Below, one piece after another: positions 1 through 8,499 of a stretch of 64,000 nt of DNA (positions are counted from its first letter, which is position 1; each line of letters begins with the position of its first letter). The position numbers and the translations under genes are program-made. Source of the DNA: Limanda limanda (Eukaryota > Chordata > Actinopteri > Pleuronectiformes > Pleuronectidae); the NCBI RefSeq assembly GCF_963576545.1, contig NW_026870481.1, positions 294,182-358,181 on the forward strand, read 5' to 3'. The notes under the pieces were generated by a model, which did not search any database, was not told the DNA's origin, and saw nothing but the letters and a program-made list of their open reading frames with translations.

Positions 1-42
1 CTAAATGGGGTAGCGCGCATCGATCGGTACCATCCTTGAGCT

Positions 43-138
43 TCTCCGACTTTCGGAAGGGTTAGGGTTAGGGTTAGGGATGAAAGCACATAGGAGAAAG
101 AGATATTCTTGAATAACTTTTTTTGTGAAGGTCGGAGA
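43..138 (+). other. Imperfect inverted repeat enclosing the telomere block (example copy)
   Basis: TCTCCGACTTTC at 43-54 is complementary to GAAGGTCGGAGA at 127-138: 11 Watson-Crick pairs and one T/G position (51 with 130). The arms flank the telomere-type block and most of the core. In B the equivalent segment CGACCTTC (536-543) is an 8-bp perfect complement of GAAGGTCG (608-615). The pairing potential therefore persists in both monomer types although their cassettes differ. Confidence 0.7.
59..79 (+). other. Telomere-type block (GGGTTA)3GGG, G-quadruplex motif (example copy)
   Basis: The A monomer has four GGG tracts separated by TTA, which is the classical telomeric quadruplex-forming sequence. 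Copies recur about every 163 bp in A runs (222-242, 385-405 and so on). Each full block holds two overlapping matches to YTAGGGTTR, the DNA site of vertebrate TRF1/TRF2 Myb domains. One degenerate copy at about 3,427-3,447 reads TTAGGGGTAGGG. Whether it folds or binds shelterin-like proteins in its own organism is unknown. Confidence 0.93.
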
Positions 139-144
139 GACTTA
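100..144 (+). other. Invariant 45-bp core shared by A and B (example copy)
   Basis: Both monomer types contain this block starting GAGATATTC and ending GAGAGACTT(G); other examples are 263-307 in A and 581-625 in B. It contains the near-palindrome TATTC-TT-GAATA, a T7 tract, and GAAGGTCGGAGA. It is the least variable part of the array. Changes are few: C for the first T of the T-tract (AACCTTTTTTG) in the left 12 kb, loss of 2 bp after the T-tract at 24-36 kb, T9 versions near 37.67 and 37.99 kb, and GAATTAC at 27,476 and 31,944. Cassettes of 118 bp (A) or 110 bp (B) separate successive cores. A protein-binding or structural role is possible but is inference only. Confidence 0.85.
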
Positions 145-163
145 CAAGTAGGCTGTACCCCCA

Positions 164-326
164 CTAAATGGGGTAGCGCGCATCGATCGGTACCATCCTT
201 GAGCTTCTCCGACTTTTGGAAGGGTTAGGGTTAGGGTTAGGGATGAAAGCACATAGGAGAAAGAGATATTCTTGAATAACTTTTTTTGTGAAGGTCGGAG
301 AGACTTGCAAGTAGGCTCTACCCCCA
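164..326 (+). repeat. Type A monomer, representative 163-bp copy
   Basis: One full A unit, taken from CTAAATGGGG to the next CTAAATGGGG. In order it holds a GC-rich start with overlapping palindromes (GCGCGC, ATCGAT, CGATCG, GGTACC), a pyrimidine-rich CTTCTCCGAC arm, the telomere-type block at 222-242, a short AAAGCACATAGGAGAAA stretch, the shared core at 263-307, and the exit segment CAAGTAGG..CCCCCA leading into the next A. When a B unit follows, the exit segment is replaced by GAAAGTGGTTGCATCTGGA. This copy has the TTTTGG variant at 217 in place of TTTCGG, one of the recurrent CpG-type changes common in the left third of the window. Confidence 0.95.
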
Positions 327-339
327 CTAAATGGGGTAG
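318..339 (+). other. 7-bp inverted repeat at the entrance of A monomers (example copy)
   Basis: CTACCCC at 318-324 and GGGGTAG at 333-339 are perfectly complementary with an 8-nt spacer CACTAAAT. A further two pairs (GC with GC) are possible beyond one mismatch. The element forms wherever an A or B exit segment is followed by an A unit, and is lost at A-to-B junctions. From about 14.75 kb rightwards many copies read GGGGTTG, which breaks one pair. CTTTACCCC copies (for example near 20,010, 46,703 and 48,784) would replace one pair with a wobble. Confidence 0.7.
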
Positions 340-489
340 CGCGCATCGATCGGTACCATCCTTGAGCTTCTCCGACTTTCGGAAGGGTTAGGGTTAGGGT
401 TAGGGATGAAAGCACATAGGAGAAAGAGATATTCTTGAATAACTTTTTTTGTGAAGGTCGGAGAGACTTGGAAAGTGGTTGCATCTGGA

Positions 490-644
490 CTAATTTGGGT
501 CCTGCGGATCGATTGGTACCATCCCCGAGCTTGTACGACCTTCGGAAGAGGTCGACCGACGAAATTCCCCCAAATCTGAGGAGATATTCTTGAATAACTT
601 TTTTTGTGAAGGTCGGAGAGACTTGCAAGTAGGCTCTACCCCCA
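490..644 (+). repeat. Type B monomer, representative 155-bp copy
   Basis: B runs from CTAATTTGGG to the next CTAAAT. It aligns with A at its start (CTAAtttGGG), at the ATCGAT..GGTACCATCC stretch, at CTTCGGAAG, and through the shared core at 581-625. In place of the telomere block and the AAAGCACATAGG stretch it has AGGTCGACCGACG and AAATTCCCCCAAATCTGAG. About 123 copies are present. Two B units are never adjacent, apart from the chimeric units followed by B. Common subtypes differ at CTGCGGAT, which also occurs as CTGCAAAT (about 5.8-36 kb and sporadically later) and CTGCAGAT (from about 32 kb rightwards). A and B are best read as diverged duplicates of one ancestral monomer. Confidence 0.94.
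536..557 (+). other. B-specific palindrome and hairpin (example copy)
   Basis: In B, CGACC at 536-540 is complementary to GGTCG at 550-554. The second arm is part of the perfect 8-bp palindrome GGTCGACC at 550-557. The palindrome marks nearly every B unit and is absent from A. Exceptions are GGTCAACC near 26,797, GGTCGAACG near 13,385 and ATGTCGACC near 36,816. Confidence 0.7.
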
Positions 645-801
645 CTAAATGGGGTAGCGCACATCGATCGGTACCATCCTTGAGCTTCTCCGACTTTCGG
701 AAGGGTTAGGGTTAGGGATGAAAGCACATAGGAGAAAGAGATATTCTTGAATAACCTTTTTTGTGAAGGTCGGAGAGACTTGCAAGTAGGCTCTACCCCC
801 A
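645..801 (+). repeat. Type A monomer, short 157-bp variant with two TTAGGG units
   Basis: This A unit has GGG followed by two TTAGGG units rather than three, so it is 6 bp shorter. Further short units start at 1927, 2728, 4817, 9637, 12044, 12364 and 12684, and more lie near 13.5, 18.6, 20.8, 22.8, 24.2, 25.8, 26.0, 27.1, 28.8 and 30.8 kb and through 31.5-35.6 kb. They are absent or rare to the right of about 36 kb. I saw no A unit with one or with four or more TTAGGG units. Confidence 0.93.
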
Positions 802-3679
802 CTAAATGGGGTAGCGCGCATCGATCGGTACCATCCTTGAGCTTCTCCGACTTTTGGAAGGGTTAGGGTTAGGGTTAGGGATGAAAGCACATAGGAGAAA
901 GAGATATTCTTGAATAACTTTTTTTGTGAAGGTCGGAGAGACTTGGAAAGTGGTTGCATCTGGACTAATTTCGGTCCTGCGGATCGATTGGTACCATCCC
1001 CGAGCTTGTACGACCTTCGGAAGAGGTCGACCGACGAAATTCCCCCAAATCTGAGGAGATATTCTTGAATAACTTTTTTTGTGAAGGTCGGAGAGACTTG
1101 CAAGTAGGCTCTACCCCCACTAAATGGGGTAGCGCACATCGATCGGTACCATCCTTGAGCTTCTCCGACTTTCGGAAGGGTTAGGGTTAGGGTTAGGGAT
1201 GAAAGCACATAGGAGAAAGAGATATTCTTGAATAACTTTTTTTGTGAAGGTCGGAGAGACTTGCAAGTAGGCTCTACCCCCACTAAATGGGGTAGCGCGC
1301 ATCGATCGGTACCATCCTTGAGCTTCTCCGACTTTCGGAAGGGTTAGGGTTAGGGTTAGGGATGAAAGCACATAGGAGAAAGAGATATTCTTGAATAACT
1401 TTTTTTGTGAAGGTCGGAGAGACTTGCAAGTAGGCTCTACCCCCACTAAATGGGGTAGCGCGCATCGATCGGTACCATCCTTGAGCTTCTCCGACTTTCG
1501 GAAGGGTTAGGGTTAGGGTTAGGGATGAAAGCACATAGGAGAAAGAGATATTCTTGAATAACTTTTTTTGTGAAGGTCGGAGAGACTTGCAAGTAGGCTC
1601 TACCCCCACTAAATGGGGTAGCGCGCATCGATCGGTACCATCCTTGAGCTTCTCCGACTTTCGGAAGGGTTAGGGTTAGGGTTAGGGATGAAAGCACATA
1701 GGAGAAAGAGATATTCTTGAATAACTTTTTTTGTGAAGGTCGGAGAGACTTGGAAAGTGGTTGCATCTGGACTAATTTGGGTCCTGCGGATCGATTGGTA
1801 CCATCCCCGAGCTTGTACGACCTTCGGAAGAGGTCGACCGACGAAATTCCCCCAAATCTGAGGAGATATTCTTGAATAACTTTTTTTGTGAAGGTCGGAG
1901 AGACTTGCAAGTAGGCTCTACCCCCACTAAATGGGGTAGCGCACATCGATCGGTACCATCCTTGAGCTTCTCCGACTTTCGGAAGGGTTAGGGTTAGGGA
2001 TGAAAGCACATAGGAGAAAGAGATATTCTTGAATAACCTTTTTTGTGAAGGTCGGAGAGACTTGCAAGTAGGCTCTACCCCCACTAAATGGGGTAGCGCG
2101 CATCGATCGGTACCATCCTTGAGCTTCTCCGACTTTTGGAAGGGTTAGGGTTAGGGTTAGGGATGAAAGCACATAGGAGAAAGAGATATTCTTGAATAAC
2201 TTTTTTTGTGAAGGTCGGAGAGACTTGGAAAGTGGTTGCATCTGGACTAATTTGGGTCCTGCGGATCGATTGGTACCATCCCCGAGCTTGTACGACCTTC
2301 GGAAGAGGTCGACCGACGAAATTCCCCCAAATCTGAGGAGATATTCTTGAATAACTTTTTTTGTGAAGGTCGGAGAGACTTGCAAGTAGGCTCTACCCCC
2401 ACTAAATGGGGTAGCGCACATCGATCGGTACTATCCTTGAGCTTCTCCGACTTTCGGAAGGGTTAGGGTTAGGGTTAGGGATGAAAGCACATAGGAGAAA
2501 GAGATATTCTTGAATAACTTTTTTTGTGAAGGTCGGAGAGACTTGCAAGTAGGCTCTACCCCCACTAAATGGGGTAGCGCGCATCGATCGGTACCATCCT
2601 TGAGCTTCTCCGACTTTTGGAAGGGTTAGGGTTAGGGTTAGGGATGAAAGCACATAGGAGAAAGAGATATTCTTGAATAACTTTTTTTGTGAAGGTCGGA
2701 GAGACTTGCAAGTAGGCTCTACCCCCACTAAATGGGGTAACGCGCATCGATCGGTACCATCCTTGAGCTTCTCCGACTTTCGGAAGGGTTAGGGTTAGGG
2801 ATGAAAGCACATAGGAGAAAGAGATATTCTTGAATAACTTTTTTTGTGAAGGTCGGAGAGACTTGCAAGTAGGCTCTACCCCCACTAAATGGGGTAACGC
2901 TCATCGATCGGTACCATCCTTGAGCTTCTCCGACTTTCGGAAGGGTTAGGGTTAGGGTTAGGGATGAAAGCACATAGGAGAAAGAGATATTCTTGAATAA
3001 CTTTTTTTGTGAAGGTCGGAGAGACTTGCAAGTAGGCTCTACCCCCACTAAATGGCGTAGCGCGCATCGATCGGTACCATCCTTGAGCTTCTCCGACTTT
3101 CGGAAGGGTTAGGGTTAGGGTTAGGGATGAAAGCACATAGGAGAAAGAGATATTCTTGAATAACTTTTTTTGTGAAGGTCGGAGAGACTTGGAAAGTGGT
3201 TGCATCTGGACTAATTTGGGTCCTGCGGATCGATTGGTACCATCCCCGAGCTTGTACGACCTTCGGAAGAGGTCGACCGACGAAATTCCCCCAAATCTGA
3301 GGAGATATTCTTGAATAACTTTTTTTGTGAAGGTCGGAGAGACTTGCAAGTAGGCTCTACCCCCACTAAATGGGGTAGCGCACATCGATCGGTACCATCC
3401 TTGAGCTTCTCCGACTTTCGGAAGGGTTAGGGTTAGGGGTAGGGATGAAAGCACATAGGAGAAAGAGATATTCTTGAATAACTTTTTTTGTGAAGGTCGG
3501 AGAGACTTGCAAGTAGGCTCTACCCCCACTAAATGGGGTAGCGCGCATCGATCGGTACCATCCTTGAGCTTCTCCGACTTTCGGAAGGGTTAGGGTTAGG
3601 GTTAGGGATGAAAGCACATAGGAGAAAGAGATATTCTTGAATAACTTTTTTTGTGAAGGTCGGAGAGACTTGAAAAGTG

Positions 3680-6600
3680 GTTGCATCTGGACTAATTTGG
3701 GTCCTGCGGATCGATTGGTACCATCCCCGAGCTTGTACGACCTTCGGAAGAGGTCGACCGACGAAATTCCCCCAAATCTGAGGAGATATTCTTGAATAAC
3801 TTTTTTTGTGAAGGTCGGAGAGACTTGCAAGTAGGCTCTACCCCCACTAAATGGGGTAGCGCACATCGATCAGTACCATCCTTGAGCTTCTCCGACTTTC
3901 GGAAGGGTTAGGGTTAGGGTTAGGGATGAAAGCACATAGGAGAAAGAGATATTCTTGAATAACCTTTTTTGTGAAGGTCGGAGAGACTTGCAAGTAGGCT
4001 CTACCCCCACTAAATGGGGTAGCGCGCATCGATCGGTACCATCCTTGAGCTTCTCCGACTTTTGGAAGGGTTAGGGTTAGGGTTAGGGATGAAAGCACAT
4101 AGGAGAAAGAGATATTCTTGAATAACTTTTTTTGTGAAGGTCGGAGAGACTTGGAAAGTGGTTGCATCTGGACTAATTTGGGTCCTGCGGATCGATTGGT
4201 ACCATCCCCGAGCTTGTACGACCTTCGGAAGAGGTCGACCGACGAAATTCCCCCAAATCTGAGGAGATATTCTTGAATAACTTTTTTTGTGAAGGTCGGA
4301 GAGACTTGCAAGTAGGCTCTACCCCCACTAAATGGGGTAGCGCACATCGATCGGTACTATCCTTGAGCTTCTCCGACTTTCGGAAGGGTTAGGGTTAGGG
4401 TTAGGGATGAAAGCACATAGGAGAAAGAGATATTCTTGAATAACTTTTTTTGTGAAGGTCGGAGAGACTTGCAAGTAGGCTCTACCCCCACTAAATGGGG
4501 TAGCGCGCATCGCTCGGTACCATCCTTGAGCTTCTCCGACTTTTGGAAGGGTTAGGGTTAGGGTTAGGGATGAAAGCACATAGGAGAAAGAGATATTCTT
4601 GAATAACTTTTTTTGTGAAGGTCGGAGAGACTTGCAAGTAGGCTCTACCCCCACTAAATGGGGTAGCGCGCATCGATCGGTACCATCCTTGAGCTTCTCC
4701 GACTTTTGGAAGGGTTAGGGTTAGGGTTAGGGATGAAAGCACATAGGAGAAAGAGATATTCTTGAATAACTTTTTTTGTGAAGGTCGGAGAGACTTGCAA
4801 GTAGGCTCTACCCCCACTAAATGGGGTAACGCGCATCGATCGGTACCATCCTTGAGCTTCTCCGACTTTCGGAAGGGTTAGGGTTAGGGATGAAAGCACA
4901 TAGGAGAAAGAGATATTCTTGAATAACTTTTTTTGTGAAGGTCGGAGAGACTTGCAAGTAGGCTCTACCCCCACTAAATGGGGTAACGCGCATCGATCGG
5001 TACCATCCTTGAGCTTCTCCGACTTTCGGAAGGGTTAGGGTTAGGGTTAGGGATGAAAGCACATAGGAGAAAGAGATATTCTTGAATAACTTTTTTTGTG
5101 AAGGTCGGAGAGACTTGCAAGTAGGCTCTACCCCCACTAAATGGGGTAGCGCGCATCGATCGGTACCATCCTTGAGCTTCTCCGACTTTCGGAAGGGTTA
5201 GGGTTAGGGTTAGGGATGAAAGCACATAGGAGAAAGAGATATTCTTGAATAACTTTTTTTGTGAAGGTCGGAGAGACTTGGAAAGTGGTTGCATCTGGAC
5301 TAATTTGGGTCCTGCGGATCGATTGGTACCATCCCCGAGCTTGTACGACCTTCGGAAGAGGTCGACCGACGAAATTCCCCCAAATCTGAGGAGATATTCT
5401 TGAATAACTTTTTTTGTGAAGGTCGGAGAGACTTGCAAGTAGGCTCTACCCCCACTAAATGGGGTAGCGCACATCGATCGGTACCATCCTTGAGCTTCTC
5501 CGACTTTCGGAAGGGTTAGGGTTAGGGTTAGGGATGAAAGCACATAGGAGAAAGAGATATTCTTGAATAACTTTTTTTGTGAAGGTCGGAGAGACTTGCA
5601 AGTAGGCTCTACCCCCACTAAATGGGGTAGCGCTCATCGATCGGTACCATCCTTGAGCTTCTCCGACTTTCGGAAGGGTTAGGGTTAGGGTTAGGGATGA
5701 AAGCACATAGGAGAAAGAGATATTCTTGAATAACTTTTTTTGTGAAGGTCGGAGAGACTTGGAAAGTGGTTGCATCTGGACTAATTTGGGTCCTGCAAAT
5801 CGATTGGTACCATCCCCGAGCTTGTACGACCTTCGGAAGGGTTAGGGTTAGGGTTAGGGATGAAAGCACATAGGAGAAAGAGATATTCTTGAATAACTTT
5901 TTTTGTGAAGGTCGGAGAGACTTGAAAAGATGTTGCATCTGGACTAATTTGGGTCCTGCGGATCGATTGGTACCATCCCCGAGCTTGTACGACCTTCGGA
6001 AGAGGTCGACCGACGAAATTCCCCCAAATCTGAGGAGATATTCTTGAATAACTTTTTTTGTGAAGGTCGGAGAGACTTGCAAGTAGGCTCTACCCCCACT
6101 AAATGGGGTAGCGCACATCGATCGGTACCATCCTTGAGCTTCTCCGACTTTCGGAAGGGTTAGGGTTAGGGTTAGGGATGAAAGCACATAGGAGAAAGAG
6201 ATATTCTTGAATAACCTTTTTTGTGAAGGTCGGAGAGACTTGCAAGTAGGCTCTACCCCCACTAAATGGGGTAGCGCGCATCGATCGGTACCATCCTTGA
6301 GCTTCTCCGACTTTTGGAAGGGTTAGGGTTAGGGTTAGGGATGAAAGCACATAGGAGAAAGAGATATTCTTGAATAACTTTTTTTGTGAAGGTCGGAGAG
6401 ACTTGGAAAGTGGTTGCATCTGGACTAATTTGGGTCCTGCGGATCGATTGGTACCATCCCCGAGCTTGTACGACCTTCGGAAGAGGTCGACCGACGAAAT
6501 TCCCCCAAATCTGAGGAGATATTCTTGAATAACTTTTTTTGTGAAGGTCGGAGAGACTTGCAAGTAGGCTCTACCCCCACTAAATGGGGTAGCGCACATC

Positions 6601-6723
6601 GATCGGTACTATCCTTGAGCTTCTCCGACTTTCGGAAGGGTTAGGGTTAGGGTTAGGGATGAAAGCACATAGGAGAAAGAGATATTCTTGAATAACTTTT
6701 TTTGTGAAGGTCGGAGAGACTTG
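3680..6723 (+). repeat. Duplicated higher-order block, copy 1 (offset 4,820)
   Basis: The order of monomers and their private variants matches 8,500-11,543 at a constant offset of 4,820 bp. Shared marks include ATCAGTACC at about 3,869, CGCTCGGTACC at about 4,511, two GTAACGC units near 4.83 and 4.99 kb, and the chimeric unit at 5,781. The copies differ at a few points: near 5,633 this copy has GCTCATC where the other has GCGCATC, and near 5,928 it has GAAAAGATG where the other has GAAAAGTGG. The match ends where this copy continues with B (6,743) and the other with A (11,563). Confidence 0.88.
5781..5943 (+). repeat. Chimeric B/A monomer, copy 1
   Basis: The first half is B (CTAATTTGGGTCCTGCAAAT..CGACC) and the second half is A (telomere block, AAAGCACATAGG, core), giving a 163-bp unit. 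The switch lies within TTCGGAAG at 5,832-5,839, which both parents share. It is followed by a normal B unit (5,944), a juxtaposition not otherwise seen. This is the expected product of unequal or ectopic exchange at a short homology. Confidence 0.9.
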
Positions 6724-7223
6724 GAAAGTGGTTGCATCTGGACTAATTTGGGTCCTGCGGATCGATTGGTACCATCCCCGAGCTTGTACGACCTTCGGAA
6801 GAGGTCGACCGACGAAATTCCCCCAAATCTGAGGAGATATTCTTGAATAACTTTTTTTGTGAAGGTCGGAGAGACTTGCAAGTAGGCTCTACCCCCACTA
6901 AATGGGGTAGCGCACATCGATCGGTACCATCCTTGAGCTTCTCCGACTTTCGGAAGGGTTAGGGTTAGGGTTAGGGATGAAAGCACATAGGAGAAAGAGA
7001 TATTCTTGAATAACTTTTTTTGTGAAGGTCGGAGAGACTTGCAAGTAGGCTCTACCCCCACTAAATGGGGTAGCGCGCATCGATCGGTACCATCCTTGAG
7101 CTTCTCCGACTTTCGGAAGGGTTAGGGTTAGGGTTAGGGATGAAAGCACATAGGAGAAAGAGATATTCTTGAATAACTTTTTTTGTGAAGGTCGGAGAGA
7201 CTTGGAAAGTGGTTGCATCTGGA

Positions 7224-7386
7224 CTAATTTGGGTCCTGCAAATCGATTGGTACCATCCCCGAGCTTGTACGACCTTCGGAAGGGTTAGGGTTAGGGTTAG
7301 GGATGAAAGCACATAGGAGAAAGAGATATTCTTGAATAACTTTTTTTGTGAAGGTCGGAGAGACTTGAAAAGTGGTTGCATCTGGA
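7224..7386 (+). repeat. Chimeric B/A monomer, copy 2
   Basis: Same B-to-A switch as the unit at 5,781, with the joint inside TTCGGAAG at 7,275-7,282. It lies in a partial third copy of the surrounding block: offset +1,443 from copy 1 and -3,377 from copy 3, matching from about 6.9 to 8.2 kb. The B unit that follows starts at 7,387. Confidence 0.9.
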
Positions 7387-8499
7387 CTAATTTGGGTCCT
7401 GCGGATCGATTGGTACCATCCCCGAGCTTGTACGACCTTCGGAAGAGGTCGACCGACGAAATTCCCCCAAATCTGAGGAGATATTCTTGAATAACTTTTT
7501 TTGTGAAGGTCGGAGAGACTTGCAAGTAGGCTCTACCCCCACTAAATGGGGTAGCGCACATCGATCGGTACCATCCTTGAGCTTCTCCGACTTTCGGAAG
7601 GGTTAGGGTTAGGGTTAGGGATGAAAGCACATAGGAGAAAGAGATATTCTTGAATAACCTTTTTTGTGAAGGTCGGAGAGACTTGCAAGTAGGCTCTACC
7701 CCCACTAAATGGGGTAGCGCGCATCGATCGGTACCATCCTTGAGCTTCTCCGACTTTTGGAAGGGTTAGGGTTAGGGTTAGGGATGAAAGCACATAGGAG
7801 AAAGAGATATTCTTGAATAACTTTTTTTGTGAAGGTCGGAGAGACTTGGAAAGTGGTTGCATCTGGACTAATTTGGGTCCTGCGGATCGATTGGTACCAT
7901 CCCCGAGCTTGTACGACCTTCGGAAGAGGTCGACCGACGAAATTCCCCCAAATCTGAGGAGATATTCTTGAATAACTTTTTTTGTGAAGGTCGGAGAGAC
8001 TTGCAAGTAGGCTCTACCCCCACTAAATGGGGTAGCGCACATCGATCGGTACTATCCTTGAGCTTCTCCGACTTTCGGAAGGGTTAGGGTTAGGGTTAGG
8101 GATGAAAGCACATAGGAGAAAGAGATATTCTTGAATAACTTTTTTTGTGAAGGTCGGAGAGACTTGCAAGTAGGCTCTACCCCCACTAAATGGGGTAGCG
8201 CGCATCGATCGGTACCATCCTTGAGCTTCTCCGACTTTTGGAAGGGTTAGGGTTAGGGTTAGGGATGAAAGCACATAGGAGAAAGAGATATTCTTGAATA
8301 ACCTTTTTTGTGAAGGTCGGAGAGACTTGCAAGTAGGCTCTACCCCCACTAAATGGGGTAGCGCGCATCGATCGGTACCATCCTTGAGCTTCTCCGACTT
8401 TTGGAAGGGTTAGGGTTAGGGTTAGGGATGAAAGCACATAGGAGAAAGAGATATTCTTGAATAACTTTTTTTGTGAAGGTCGGAGAGACTTGGAAAGTG

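Larger units (their letters stand above)
1..3679 (+). repeat. Mixed A runs and AAB trimers
   Basis: Monomer starts read by eye are A at 1, 164 and 327, B 490, A 645, A 802, B 965, A 1120, 1283, 1446 and 1609, B 1772, A 1927, A 2084, B 2247, A 2402, 2565, 2728, 2885 and 3048, B 3211, A 3366 and A 3529. The GCGCAC variant follows most B units and TTTTGG marks many second A units, so AAB trimers (481 bp) have recognisable internal positions. No other sequence is present. Confidence 0.9.

Noticed and set aside
114..124. T7 tract as a transcription terminator
   Set aside because: It occurs in every monomer as part of the invariant core with no adjacent gene or GC-rich stem directly upstream, so there is no support for terminator function.
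550..560. Polymerase III B-box or 5S/tRNA-derived origin suggested by GGTCGACCGAC
   Set aside because: The match to the B-box is poor, no A-box or cloverleaf is seen, and comparison by eye with 5S rRNA gave no convincing similarity.
142..802. Many 106- to 214-codon minus-strand frames ending RYPI
   Set aside because: Each stops at the TAG formed by CTAAAT at an A monomer start. They overlap one another in different frames and repeat with the monomer period, so they are shadows of the satellite.
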